In this document: positions 27,071 to 36,034 of the stretch, piece by piece
Layout: each line of letters begins with the position of its first letter
How positions within the stretch are numbered: position 1 is the stretch's first letter
Assembly: GCA_900542255.1 (NCBI GenBank)
Contig: UQMR01000004.1
Location: 1-64,000, forward strand
DNA length: 64,000 nucleotides
From: an uncultured Porphyromonadaceae bacterium
GTDB lineage: Bacteria > Bacteroidota > Bacteroidia > Bacteroidales > Barnesiellaceae_A
Reading direction: 5' to 3'
Program-made: the position numbers and the translations under genes
Notes under the pieces: model-generated
Told to the model about the DNA's origin: nothing
Database searches by the model: none
What the model saw: the letters and a program-made list of their open reading frames with translations, nothing else

Positions 27071-28201
27071 ATGTCTGTTACTATCAAAGAGGTCTCGGGT
27101 AAAAGTGCGCTCAAAGCGTTTGCCGCTTTCCCTACCGACTATCTTTACAGGAATCATTCCTACTATGTGCCGCAGCTCATAACCGATACCATGGGCACAT
27201 TCTCGTCTGACGAAAATCCGGCATACGACTTTTGCGAGGCAACATGTTTCATGGCGTATCGCGATGGCAAACCGGTAGGGCGCATCGCCGGCATAATCAA
27301 CAAGCACTTCAACGAAAAGGCCGGCAAAAAAGAGGGTAGGTTCGGATTCGTCGATTTTATCGATGACGAAGAAGTAAGCAAAGCTCTGTTTGAGGCAGTA
27401 GAGAACTGGGCGCGCCAAAAAGGCATGACCTCCATGCACGGCCCCCTGGGTTTCACCGATATGGACCCCGAAGGCTTGCTCATAGAGGGATTTGACGAAA
27501 TAGGCACCTCTGTGACACTATATAGCTATCCGTACTACCGCAAGCACATAGAATCGCTCGGATATACCAAAGAAACCGACTGGGTGGAATATAAAATATA
27601 CGTTCCCGACAGCATCCCCGAGAAGCATCAGCGCATCACCGAAATCGTACGCAAGAAATACAATCTACGCGTCATCAAATATACCAGCGCCAACAAACTC
27701 ATCAAAGAATACGGACAAAAGGTATTTAACCTCATCAACGAGGCGTATGCCGACCTGTATGGATACTCGGCCCTGTCGCAACGGCAAATCGATTACTACA
27801 TCAAGATGTATATCCCCCTGCTGCGACTCGAAAACCTCACGCTTATCGTCAACGAAACCGACGAACTGGTAGGCGTAGGTATCGCACTCCCCTCGCTTGC
27901 CAAGGCATTACAGAAATCAAAAGGACGCCTCTTCCCCTTCGGTTTCATTCCATTGCTGCAAGCTCTCAAAGGGAAAAACGATGTCGTAGAGTTGCTGTTG
28001 GTTGCCGTACGTCCCGACTATCAAAGCAAGGGTGTAAATGCACTGCTCTTCTCGGACCTTATCCCTATTTTCCAAAAAAACGGATATATATATGCCGAGA
28101 GCAACCCCGAGTTGGAAGAGAACAACAAAGTGCAGTCGCAATGGCAATACTTCGAGCGCGTGCAACACAAACGCCGCCGAGCTTTTTGCAAACCATTATA
28201 A
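27071..28201 (+). CDS. YghO-like GNAT-fold protein
   Basis: 376-residue protein of a family common in Bacteroidetes and annotated as N-acetyltransferase or YghO-like. Residues about 1-190 hold YLYRNHSYYVPQL and GRIAGIINKHFNE-type segments and GPLGFTDMDPEGLLIEGF. The C-terminal half has a GNAT-like region (VELLLVAVRPDYQSKGVNALLF, cited in part) with the acetyl-CoA loop pattern RPDYQSKG. Substrate unknown. Start chosen after the -7 box at 27039. Confidence 0.75.
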   Translation: MSVTIKEVSGKSALKAFAAFPTDYLYRNHSYYVPQLITDTMGTFSSDENPAYDFCEATCFMAYRDGKPVGRIAGIINKHFNEKAGKKEGRFGFVDFIDDEEVSKALFEAVENWARQKGMTSMHGPLGFTDMDPEGLLIEGFDEIGTSVTLYSYPYYRKHIESLGYTKETDWVEYKIYVPDSIPEKHQRITEIVRKKYNLRVIKYTSANKLIKEYGQKVFNLINEAYADLYGYSALSQRQIDYYIKMYIPLLRLENLTLIVNETDELVGVGIALPSLAKALQKSKGRLFPFGFIPLLQALKGKNDVVELLLVAVRPDYQSKGVNALLFSDLIPIFQKNGYIYAESNPELEENNKVQSQWQYFERVQHKRRRAFCKPL

Positions 28202-28223
28202 CCCCAAGATACAACGCTATACG

Positions 28224-28270
28224 AGAGCGGCGGCAACGAATTGACAAATTCACCCGCCGCTCTTTGTTTA
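28224..28270 (+). terminator. Terminator after the GNAT-like gene
   Basis: 10-base-pair GC-rich stem (28224-28233 with 28254-28263) followed by TTTGTTT. Confidence 0.7.
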
Positions 28271-28565
28271 TCTCGCCAGGCTGCAAGTTTGACGAACGAC
28301 AGCCCTTCCGACCCCACAGAACGGATAACTTCATACTACATCATTCCCCCTGGCCAAGGAAGAAAAGAGAATATATTATCACATATTTTAACGTTCTATA
28401 AAAGTATTCATAGGTTTGTACGGATTTCATTTATCAGCAAAGCTGTTTCGTATGATAAAAATAGTACAAAAGTAGAGATGACTTAATATTTATCAACAGA
28501 GGCATGAATATGCACTACAATATCTTAAAAAACGATTTTTTGTCACATTTATCAAAGCAAAGCAT
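28271..28565. other. AT-rich gap before the structured RNA
   Basis: No gene is visible. A TACTTTTG on the minus strand (around 28466-28473) has a TTGA 18 bases upstream and could be a promoter, but nothing recognisable lies downstream of it. Confidence 0.35.
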
Positions 28566-28573
28566 TATCTTTG
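28566..28573 (+). promoter_or_regulatory. -7 box of the structured RNA
   Basis: TATCTTTG; a TTTG lies 23 bases upstream in a T-rich stretch. Predicted start of transcription near 28578. Confidence 0.6.
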
Positions 28574-28577
28574 CAGC

Positions 28578-28753
28578 GTGAAAAGGACAAAATCTCGTAT
28601 AATTCAACAATATCAAGAAAGAACAACAAATTTCTACACTCAGACCGGTACGAGATGTATAGGGACTGAGGGGGTTATACTTTCGTTCCCTAATTAATAA
28701 AAAGTATAACCAGGGGGAGGCCTTTTTATGCCACGGAGGCCTCCTCTTTTTTT
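28578..28753 (+). ncRNA. Unassigned structured small RNA, about 175 bases
   Basis: A stand-alone transcription unit with its own -7 box and terminator and no open reading frame. Paired elements seen: 28592-28599 with 28649-28656 (8 of 8), 28639-28643 with 28666-28670 (5 of 5), 28673-28683 with 28701-28711 (11 of 11), and the terminator stem 28716-28722 with 28738-28744. The first two helices interleave and so would form a pseudoknot. I see none of the conserved motifs of SRP RNA, RNase P RNA or tmRNA; 6S RNA cannot be excluded. Confidence 0.65.
28716..28753 (+). terminator. Terminator of the structured RNA
   Basis: GGAGGCC/GGCCTCC stem followed by a run of seven T. Confidence 0.85.
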
Positions 28754-28981
28754 ATACAGGAGAGCCGCTTCAAGAGCGGCTCTCGTTGTAATTTGCTGGC
28801 ACAACAAGCGAGTCGGCATAATCTCCCACAGGATGCTCTTCTTTGCATGATACAGAAGCCTACGTACATCTAAGAGCGAGACCCATCATAGTCTTGCCGG
28901 AACGGAACCCGGCAAGACATGGAACAAGAGAAGGCGCGCAGCCGCTTACCGACGAGTCCCCAAAACGACACCTCATGACAT
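28754..28981. other. Gap with an inverted repeat
   Basis: A 10-base-pair perfect hairpin at about 28760-28784 (GAGAGCCGCT paired with AGCGGCTCTC) without a T run follows the RNA terminator. Nothing else is recognised here. Confidence 0.4.
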
Positions 28982-29015
28982 AAAAAAGCCCGGCCGATTC
29001 AGCAAATCGGCCGGG
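28982..29015 (-). terminator. Terminator after cysS
   Basis: 11-base-pair perfect stem (28989-28999 with 29005-29015), with TTTTTT next on the minus strand. Confidence 0.92.
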
Positions 29016-29058
29016 TTGATGGTTTTAGTGTTGGCGAGACGATATTATCTCATAGCCC

Positions 29059-30531
29059 CTACTTCAATTTCCACTCGGTACCCTCCTTGGTATCTTTTAT
29101 CTCGAAGCCTATTTCGCCGAGCTTATCGCGAATAAAATCGCTCATAGCCCAATCTTTACGGCTCTTTGCCTCGCGACGCATATCGAGCAGCAAATCTACG
29201 GCCTTGCGATAAGCCTCATTGCCGTTCTCGTTCGACTCGGCCAAGTCTACAAGACCGAGGACATCGAAGATATATTCGCGCATGGTCTCGCGCAAGGTCT
29301 CTATATCGGCCGATGTAAGAGTCCCTTTGCCCGCCAAAACAGAATTGACGATACGTACCGCATCGAAAAGGTGCGATATAACGATGGGGGTAGACAAATC
29401 GTCGTTCATGGCCTCGGCACATTTCTGCGCGATATCTCCTACCTCAAACGTCGATACATCGGCCGGCGTGAGTTTCTCTACATTGTGCCAGCCCTCCATC
29501 AGGCGATTATAGGCCTTCTCCGATGCCTGCAACGCCTCGTTGCTGAAATCGACCGTACTGCGATAGTGTGCCTGCAAAATAAAGAAACGGATGGTCATAG
29601 GCGAATAGGCCTGCTGCAACAACGGATGCGTACCGGCAAAGAAGTTGTCGAGCGTAATAAAGTTCCCCAAGGATTTGCCCATCTTCTGCCCGTTGATGGT
29701 TATCATGTTATTGTGCATCCAGTAGCGCACCGTCTCGTGCCCTTGTGCGGCTACCGATTGCGCTATCTCGCACTCATGGTGCGGGAATAGCAGGTCCATG
29801 CCACCGCCGTGAATGTCGAAAACATCGCCCAGATATTTGGCACTCATCGTAGAGCACTCCAAGTGCCAGCCGGGAAAACCGTCGCTCCACGGCGAAGGCC
29901 AACGCATGATATGCTCGGGGGCTGCTTTCTTCCACAGAGCGAAGTCGTACGGATGGCGTTTCTCGCTCTGTCCGTCCAATTCGCGCGTCGTGTTTATCAG
30001 CTCATCTATATTACGACCCGAAAGTTTTCCGTAGTGATGCTCACTATTGTACTTTTCCACATCGAAATATACCGAACCGTTGCTAATATAGGCATATCCG
30101 GCATCGAGAATACGTTTGATGTACTCTATCTGCTCGATGATATGCCCCGAAGCGTGCGGCTCGATACTCGGCGGCAATACGTTGAGAGCCTCCATCGCCT
30201 TATGATAGCGGTTCAGGTAGAACTGCACCACCTCCATGGGTTCGAGTTGTTCCAAACGAGCCTTCTTGGCTATCTTATCCTCGCCCTCATCGGCATCATG
30301 CTCGAGGTGTCCTACGTCGGTAATATTACGCACATAACGCACTTTATAACCGAGATGTGTAAGATAACGGAACAACACGTCGAACGTAATGGCCGGACGT
30401 GCATGCCCCAAATGGGCATCGCCATAGACCGTAGGGCCGCACACATACATGCCTACATGAGGCGGATTGACAGGGATGAACTGCTCTTTCTTACGACTGA
30501 GCGTATTGTAGATATACAAAGGATTTTCCAT
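29059..30531 (-). CDS. cysS: Cysteinyl-tRNA synthetase
   Basis: Class I synthetase charging tRNA-Cys, 490 residues. [19 protein letters not shown] near residue 28-46 has both the first zinc-ligand Cys and the HLGH (HIGH) motif; the other zinc ligands are in [10 protein letters not shown] and [13 protein letters not shown] near 280 is the KMSKS loop. The C-terminal DALR-like helical domain is present. Monocistronic with its own terminator. Confidence 0.97.
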   Translation of the reverse strand: MENPLYIYNTLSRKKEQFIPVNPPHVGMYVCGPTVYGDAHLGHARPAITFDVLFRYLTHLGYKVRYVRNITDVGHLEHDADEGEDKIAKKARLEQLEPMEVVQFYLNRYHKAMEALNVLPPSIEPHASGHIIEQIEYIKRILDAGYAYISNGSVYFDVEKYNSEHHYGKLSGRNIDELINTTRELDGQSEKRHPYDFALWKKAAPEHIMRWPSPWSDGFPGWHLECSTMSAKYLGDVFDIHGGGMDLLFPHHECEIAQSVAAQGHETVRYWMHNNMITINGQKMGKSLGNFITLDNFFAGTHPLLQQAYSPMTIRFFILQAHYRSTVDFSNEALQASEKAYNRLMEGWHNVEKLTPADVSTFEVGDIAQKCAEAMNDDLSTPIVISHLFDAVRIVNSVLAGKGTLTSADIETLRETMREYIFDVLGLVDLAESNENGNEAYRKAVDLLLDMRREAKSRKDWAMSDFIRDKLGEIGFEIKDTKEGTEWKLK

Positions 30532-30680
30532 TGTGATACGTTTTTAGCAAAATACAAAATTACACGATAATATCGGCAAAAACAAGGAGCGGAGTACAAA
30601 ATAAATGCCCTCTCACTCTCTTGTAAGAGAGGCACGATGCGACTCCCCGGAGCCTTGTCGCCTCTTATTTCGTCACAAGA

Positions 30681-31778
30681 CTACTTTTGAGTTGTCACAC
30701 TCACCGCCCGGGCGACTTCCCTACTGAGCGAAGCGCCTTTCAGACCGCGTGCCACAATAGTACCATCGGCCGCAAAAAGAATGGTATATGGCAAATCGTT
30801 TATCGCATACAAATCGGCAGGCTTCTCCCGCGCACCGAGAATCTGGCGCCACGGTATCTCCTTGTCGGCAATCGCCTCTCTGCTGTCGACTGGGTCGTCC
30901 CACAATGCAATACCTACGACAGAGAGCCCCTTGCCGTTGTAGCGACGGTAAATCTCTCTCACTTCGCGAGGGGCTGCATCGTCCCACGAAGCCCAGAACA
31001 AAGCCAACACCGGCCTGCCCTGCCCCACAAAATCGCTCAGCGAGACGCTGCCGCTATCGGTCTCGACCGTAAAATCGATAAAGGGCATACCCACTGCCGA
31101 CAGCGATTTGTATCGGATAATATCGAGCTCTTCCTTTACAATCGGGTATGCGAGCAGGCTGGCAGGAACCCGACCGGCCACAGAATCGATAGCCGCAAGG
31201 TCGCGTTCTTTATTGGTAAGCCAACGCCTGAAAGCGATGGCACCCACAATATCGTCGGGATGCTCTTGTATGGTACTCCACACATTCTCATCGAACAGGC
31301 GGCTTATCTCACGCTCTTTCTCGTTCAGACTGTCGAGAGCCTCCCGGCGGCCAATCTTGCGCTCATCGGCAAGCCGCATGATGCTATCCACCTCCGTCTG
31401 ATACACATCAAACAGCTCCCTGTTGCGGTCGTCGTAGGCATTGAGAGCATCATTGAGCGGAGCGCCCGTGGCCGGCATATACTCCATCATGTCGGCAAAA
31501 AGCGTGTCGGCCGGCTCTACGATAAGCGGGAAATAATAGTTTCCCTCCTCTATGACGGCAAAGAATGGCGTATCTACCACACCGGAAAAGCTGAACATTC
31601 CGTCGCGCACCACGGCTGTATCTATGCGTACATCGGTCACATAATCGGTAAGATAAATCTCGCGCCCCTCCATCTCATCATCTATGATGCCCTCGATATA
31701 ATAGGTATTACCCGGAGTTTGGCAAGCGACAAGCGTCGCAAGAAGCAAGGCTGCAAACAAAATTTTTTTTGTTTTCAT
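30681..31778 (-). CDS. TlpA/DUF4369-like lipoprotein lacking the CxxC motif
   Basis: 365 residues from ATG 31778 (the frame reaches a TTG at 31784). A lipobox LLATLVAC gives an N-terminal lipid Cys, so the protein is periplasm-facing. Residues about 25-110 look like the DUF4369 domain that precedes TlpA-type thioredoxin folds in Bacteroidetes; a helical linker follows; the C-terminal 130 residues are a thioredoxin fold (SVSLSDFVGQGRPVLALFWASW). Where WCxxC is expected the sequence reads WDDAAP, so both redox cysteines are missing. The cis-proline segment DLPYTILF remains. A structural or binding role is likelier than disulfide reduction. Confidence 0.85.
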   Translation of the reverse strand: MKTKKILFAALLLATLVACQTPGNTYYIEGIIDDEMEGREIYLTDYVTDVRIDTAVVRDGMFSFSGVVDTPFFAVIEEGNYYFPLIVEPADTLFADMMEYMPATGAPLNDALNAYDDRNRELFDVYQTEVDSIMRLADERKIGRREALDSLNEKEREISRLFDENVWSTIQEHPDDIVGAIAFRRWLTNKERDLAAIDSVAGRVPASLLAYPIVKEELDIIRYKSLSAVGMPFIDFTVETDSGSVSLSDFVGQGRPVLALFWASWDDAAPREVREIYRRYNGKGLSVVGIALWDDPVDSREAIADKEIPWRQILGAREKPADLYAINDLPYTILFAADGTIVARGLKGASLSREVARAVSVTTQK

Positions 31779-31800
31779 AAACAATAACCTATAACGGCTG

Positions 31801-31808
31801 CAAAGATA
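31801..31808 (-). promoter_or_regulatory. -7 box of the TlpA-like gene
   Basis: TATCTTTG on the minus strand, 23 bases before the ATG; weak -33. Confidence 0.5.
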
Positions 31809-31837
31809 GTGATAAAGAAGATAGTCGTATAGAAATC

Positions 31838-31869
31838 TTTGGAGGCAATTAAAATTTTTCTTACCTTTG
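31838..31869 (+). promoter_or_regulatory. Promoter of the leader RNA and caspase operon
   Basis: TTTG (31838-31841), 20 bases, TACCTTTG (31862-31869): exact consensus. It is divergent from the TlpA-like gene. Confidence 0.88.
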
Positions 31870-31874
31870 GCCTC

Positions 31875-32212
31875 AGCCAGCTAGCCAAGGGGTTAGAGGG
31901 TTATATTTTTTTGGAAAAGACGTTACCAACGTTTATCTTCTAGTTCCAAATCTCGCAAATTTGAACCTACAAGAAGATACGGCAATGGGGACGTCCACAT
32001 GAAGATGTTGTATCGCACATGGCGTTGACTCCCGATAGAGGGAGTATGCGACGTGGTGTTTTGTATATCTGCATCTCGGCGTGGGCTAGCTGCATTGCTT
32101 ATCCTTGTAGGTGGGCAATGCGAGAGCCTTGGAACTGGGATGAGCAAAAGTACAGACTCCCACGTCTTTTTTTTGTACTGCCGACTCTTGGGTTGTCTAT
32201 CGGCACAACAAA
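31875..32212 (+). ncRNA. Structured leader or small RNA before the caspase operon
   Basis: About 300 untranslated bases end in a stem 32050-32056/32160-32166 plus eight T (32167-32174), only 38 bases before the first ATG. Inside are an interior helix TTTTG/CAAAA, the hairpin 32092-32098/32115-32121, a hairpin 32028-32033/32040-32045, and TATCTTC/GAAGATA at 31934-31940/31973-31979. The 9-base segment 31965-31973 is perfectly complementary to 32104-32112, inside the loop of the 32092 hairpin, so a pseudoknot or switch is possible. A further hairpin (TGCCGA/TCGGCA) lies just before the ATG. No known riboswitch class is recognised; the overall shape of the 32050-32166 hairpin resembles 6S RNA only loosely. 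Confidence 0.6.
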
Positions 32213-32911
32213 ATGAAAAACATGAAAAAGCTGGGATTGTTGGCCTTGTTGCCAATCGTGATTTCAGGATGTTCTACCACATCTTCTGTTAGACAAGAAA
32301 GAGCAAAAGAGAGACAAGCAGTAGTTGAGACTACACTATCAGAAGTAAACCGCAAAGCCAGTAAAGCCGCACGCGACGAAGCCAAAAGATTGAAAAAAGA
32401 GGGATGGCAAGTCGCCCCGGGAGCATTACCCCTCGAAAAACAGCTCGACCGCTCCTACATGATGCAATATGAGTTTGATGAAAGCCTCTACCCCAAATAC
32501 ATCATGGGCGAAGCCATGAGCATAGGCACAAACTACGACGGCGCCAAGATGCAAGCCCTTGAATTGGCAAAACAAAATTTAGCCGGCAATATACAGACCG
32601 AGGTAGCGGCATTAGCCAATAACTCTGTAAGTAACGAACAACTGACCAACGAACAAGCCGCTACCATCACTAAAACCATATCGGAATCGAAAAGCCTCAT
32701 CGTGCAAAGTTTGGGTCGAACAGTTATTATTGTAGAAGCCTATCGCACTCTCAATAACAAAAACAAAGAAGTATTGGTGCGCATTGCTTATAGCTACGAG
32801 ATGGCTATGCAAGCCTCTCAAAAGGCTATTATAGACGAACTCGAAGATGAAGGCGATGCCTTGCGCGAAGAGTTGGATGCTGTATTTTCTCAAAGAATAC
32901 TGAAAAAATGA
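32213..32911 (+). CDS. LPP20-like lipoprotein
   Basis: 232 residues; alternative start at 32222. The lipobox PIVISGC places the mature protein on a membrane. A basic, helical stretch (residues about 27-70) leads into a domain with IGTNYDGAKMQALELAKQNLA, the pattern of LPP20/lipoprotein families in which a repeated helix-strand unit processes AQxxAxxxAxxxLA motifs. First gene of a four-gene operon; the next gene overlaps by 4 bases. Function unknown. Confidence 0.75.
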   Translation: MKNMKKLGLLALLPIVISGCSTTSSVRQERAKERQAVVETTLSEVNRKASKAARDEAKRLKKEGWQVAPGALPLEKQLDRSYMMQYEFDESLYPKYIMGEAMSIGTNYDGAKMQALELAKQNLAGNIQTEVAALANNSVSNEQLTNEQAATITKTISESKSLIVQSLGRTVIIVEAYRTLNNKNKEVLVRIAYSYEMAMQASQKAIIDELEDEGDALREELDAVFSQRILKK

Positions 32912-33741
32912 GGTTGCCGGCTTTATGCGTGCTTCTCTTGATAGCCTTTGCATGTCATGCACAACGCACGGCCGTTGTCGAGGCCGAGTACACCTACTAC
33001 GCACCTACAAACGTCACGATAGAACAGGCTAAACAAACCGCTTTGCAACGTGCCATGACCGAAGCCATCGCAGCCCATTTTGGTACGCTCGTACAACAGG
33101 TTAGCACTACAAAAGTCACCAACGCCGACGGCTCTTCATCGGTCGATTATAGTGCATTGGGCAGCTCGGACGTTCGCGGCGAATGGATACGTACCATAGG
33201 CGAACCGCTCTTCGACATAGACTATCAAGAGCATCAACTCATCATAAAAGTCAAGGTCAAAGGCGAAGCCCGAGAGATAACATACCTGAAACCGCAATTT
33301 GCAACTCGTCTGCTCCGCAATGGCACACAAGACCACCACGAGTCGGAAGAGTTTCGCGATGGCGACTACCTCTTTATGTCGGTTATTTCTCCCATAGAAG
33401 GTTACATAGCTATTTTCTGCAAAGACGACTCTATAAGGTGCTTGCTCCCTGCTATCGATACCGCCGGCGGTGTAGAACGTATCGAGGCAAACAAACGTCA
33501 TCTTTTCTTCACCGGATATGGCAACCGACTACAAATCGGGTACAATGGTGCCGACGAGGTAAACTCGGTTTATGTCCTCTTCTCACCCAACCCCATTATA
33601 CGCCCCTTATCGGCCCAAATCGACGAGGGCGGGTTACCGGTCTTCTCGAACGACGAGTTCAACCAGTGGTTATCGGAGATGCGCAACCACGACAGAGACT
33701 TACAAATTGAAGTGAAATACTTTTATATACGAGATTTATGA
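32908..33741 (+). CDS. Secreted protein with LPP20/FlgT-like N-terminus and DUF4384-like C-terminus
   Basis: 277 residues. A signal peptide (RLPALCVLLLIAFACHA) is followed by a region with IEQAKQTALQRAMTEAIAAHFG, a FlgT/LPP20-type helix, and from about 145 a DUF4384-like domain (GDYLFMSVISPIEGYIAIFC, LLPAIDT), ending in QIEVKYFYIRDL. DUF4384 domains often accompany caspase-like proteases in bacteria. The ATG overlaps the previous stop (ATGA) and the next gene overlaps in the same way, so the translation is coupled. Confidence 0.7.
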   Translation: MRLPALCVLLLIAFACHAQRTAVVEAEYTYYAPTNVTIEQAKQTALQRAMTEAIAAHFGTLVQQVSTTKVTNADGSSSVDYSALGSSDVRGEWIRTIGEPLFDIDYQEHQLIIKVKVKGEAREITYLKPQFATRLLRNGTQDHHESEEFRDGDYLFMSVISPIEGYIAIFCKDDSIRCLLPAIDTAGGVERIEANKRHLFFTGYGNRLQIGYNGADEVNSVYVLFSPNPIIRPLSAQIDEGGLPVFSNDEFNQWLSEMRNHDRDLQIEVKYFYIRDL

Positions 33742-34256
33742 AACTTTTGAAACGTTTATTATTGGCCATAACACTCATCGTAACAGCCACCGGAACGGCC
33801 TCGGCTCAAAAAGGGATGAGTGGTATAGGTGTAAATTTAGGATTTGATTACTACATCTTTGAATCTTCTCTTTTAAACAAGTGGGCTATAAAATATCAAT
33901 ATAATTTCAGTAACTATTATCGTATAGAACCTGTCATTTCTTATAGTTACACACTTGTTGAATCTGATGAAAATCTAAACCCAACTTCCTTTGAAATAGG
34001 TATTAACAACCACTTCTTCCTAACGAAAGTAAAACGCTTCCGACCCTATGCAATAGCTGGTATAGGTTATATGCATCTAACCTGTAACGATTATGGGAAA
34101 TTAGTAGAACTACCCACTTTCTATTTTTGTGGAGGAATTGGTGTTGATTATAGACTCTCTCATAAATGGTCAATGCAAGCATCATTATGCTATCTCGGTA
34201 ATTTCGATTATTGCGCAACTATTGATTTTGTGTTAGGTATAGCATATAACTTTTAG
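33738..34256 (+). CDS. Small outer-membrane beta-barrel protein
   Basis: 172 residues. Signal peptide (KRLLLAITLIVTATGTASA) then alternating hydrophobic strands and a C-terminal DFVLGIAYNF ending in Phe, typical of an eight-stranded OmpX/porin-type barrel. Strand ends such as IGINNHFFL and PYAIAGIGYMHL fit. The coding sequence is more AT-rich than its neighbours. It overlaps the upstream gene by 4 bases and precedes the caspase gene by 17. Confidence 0.75.
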   Translation: MKLLKRLLLAITLIVTATGTASAQKGMSGIGVNLGFDYYIFESSLLNKWAIKYQYNFSNYYRIEPVISYSYTLVESDENLNPTSFEIGINNHFFLTKVKRFRPYAIAGIGYMHLTCNDYGKLVELPTFYFCGGIGVDYRLSHKWSMQASLCYLGNFDYCATIDFVLGIAYNF

Positions 34257-34273
34257 AAACAGGAGGCACCATT

Positions 34274-35647
34274 ATGTTACGAAAAATCTTCTTCTTAGCA
34301 GGTACGCTGGCACTGCTTTCGCAAACAGCTCTTGCACAGTTGTCCATCACTATATGCGGCAGCAAATTTATGGTAGAAATCAACAAGCAGACAATGACGG
34401 CCAAAATTGTAGATTACTACTACAATATCGACGACCATAAGTATCCCTACTCGGCCGGTGAGCGATACTTTAAGGATAAAACAAACAATACAACCTTACT
34501 TATTCCAGAGACCGCCAATATCGACGGCGAAGAATACACGATAACTGCCATCGGGCAAGCGGCATTTGCCGGATATCGCGACTTTATCTACATAAAAATT
34601 CCCGAAACGATAAACGAGATAGGCGATTATGCCTTCTTCCGCACCGCATTGCGCGAAGTATATGTGCCAAGTAGTGTAGTAAAAATAGGGAAACGTGCTT
34701 TTGCCCGTTGCGAAGATTTGAAAAGAATTGTTTTACCCGCCAATATTTCCATGAACGACAATGTTTATGGCGATTGCAACCCCAAATTGGCAGTAAGTAT
34801 CCATCATGACCCCACAAAGACAGAAACACGTAAAATCCAGCAAGAGTTATTGGCCAAGGCCACTCCTACAACATCCGATATAGACGAAAATATACCCGTT
34901 ACGTCTCACCGGGCAGAAAACACGTTTGCCATTATCATTGCCAACGAAAATTACCAAAACGACCCAGATGTAGACTTTGCTCTGCGCGATGGCAACACCT
35001 TCAAAACCTACTGTCAACAAGTACTCGGCATTCCCGAAGAAAACATCCGTCTGCAAGAGGATGCCACTCTCAACAACATAAGGTCACTTGTAAACTGGAT
35101 AAGCATGGTAGCCGATGCCTACGAAGGCGATGCACAAATCATATTCTACTACTCGGGGCACGGGGTTCCCGACGATAAAGGCAATACCAACCTGCTGCCG
35201 GTCGACGGTACAGCCAAAGACCCTGCTACCGGATATAGCCTGCACACCCTCTACCAAAAGCTGGGAAGTCTTGCAACACGCAACGTATGCGTTTTCCTCG
35301 ATGCTTGTTTCAGCGGCAAACAGCGTAACGAAGACATGCTTGTAGCCGCCCGTGGCGTGAGACGTGCCAAGGAAGAAACCCCGATAGGCAATATGGTGGT
35401 ATTCTCTGCATCGCAAGAGGACGAAACGGCACACGCCTACCCCGAAAAAGCACACGGTATGTTCACCTATTTCTTATGCAAAAAGCTACAAGAAAGCAAA
35501 GGCAATGTAACATTAGGAGAGCTGTCGGATTATGTAAGACAAAACGTACTGAAACGCTCTACCGTGATGCTCAATACCACACAAACGCCTACAACCAGTT
35601 CATCACCGAAGCTCCTCACGCAATGGCGCGAAATTACCATAAAATAG
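34274..35647 (+). CDS. Secreted caspase-family (C14) protease with leucine-rich-repeat segment
   Basis: 457 residues. Signal peptide (KIFFLAGTLALLSQTALA); residues about 80-155 match BspA-type leucine-rich repeats (AFAGYRDFIYIKIPETINEIGDYAF, cited in part); from about 210 a metacaspase-like domain begins with NTFAIIIANENYQ. The catalytic His is in YYSGHGVP (about residue 296) and the catalytic Cys in FLDACFSG (about 345), both intact. It is probably exported and acts at the envelope. Last gene of the operon, followed by a strong terminator. Substrate and trigger are unknown. Confidence 0.88.
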   Translation: MLRKIFFLAGTLALLSQTALAQLSITICGSKFMVEINKQTMTAKIVDYYYNIDDHKYPYSAGERYFKDKTNNTTLLIPETANIDGEEYTITAIGQAAFAGYRDFIYIKIPETINEIGDYAFFRTALREVYVPSSVVKIGKRAFARCEDLKRIVLPANISMNDNVYGDCNPKLAVSIHHDPTKTETRKIQQELLAKATPTTSDIDENIPVTSHRAENTFAIIIANENYQNDPDVDFALRDGNTFKTYCQQVLGIPEENIRLQEDATLNNIRSLVNWISMVADAYEGDAQIIFYYSGHGVPDDKGNTNLLPVDGTAKDPATGYSLHTLYQKLGSLATRNVCVFLDACFSGKQRNEDMLVAARGVRRAKEETPIGNMVVFSASQEDETAHAYPEKAHGMFTYFLCKKLQESKGNVTLGELSDYVRQNVLKRSTVMLNTTQTPTTSSSPKLLTQWREITIK

Positions 35648-35772
35648 CATTTCGCTATACATAACTCGTGATGCACAGCCTCAGCCCATCGCTCTGCCAC
35701 ACAAAATTCATACGTCAACAAAGCGATGAGCAATATATAAAGGGAAATAGCTACTATTATAACCGACCATAC

Positions 35773-35809
35773 ATCCCGGCGAAACTATCCTGTTCGCCGG
35801 GATTTTTAT
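35773..35809 (+). terminator. Terminator of the caspase operon
   Basis: 11-base-pair perfect stem (35773-35783 with 35793-35803), then TTTTATT. Confidence 0.92.
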
Positions 35810-35998
35810 TCAACCTCGAAAACGATAGCCGCTGTTTGTCTTTATCGATAGATTATCGACCACTCAGTAGCATTTGTGAGTGTACTTGCGCCCCCTTTCG
35901 ACGATATCGGAAAGGTCGGGGTCACATGCTCGTCAAATGACAATATACTTGCATGACACTGCACGAAAGTGATTTTTCAGAAATTAACCATTACAAAG
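35810..35998. other. Gap before the metK promoter
   Basis: No gene or RNA recognised between the caspase terminator and the metK promoter. Confidence 0.5.
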
Positions 35999-36029
35999 TT
36001 GCACGAAATCTCTTTTTTCAATACCTTTG
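35999..36029 (+). promoter_or_regulatory. metK promoter
   Basis: TTGC, 19 bases, TACCTTTG (36022-36029). The leader to the ATG is about 195 bases and is structured. Confidence 0.8.
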
Positions 36030-36034
36030 CAGCC

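Noticed and set aside
29809-30570. Plus-strand open frame opposite cysS
   Set aside because: Antisense to a certain gene.
31875-32174. tmRNA or RNase P RNA identity for the caspase-operon leader
   Set aside because: None of the conserved core sequences of either RNA is present.
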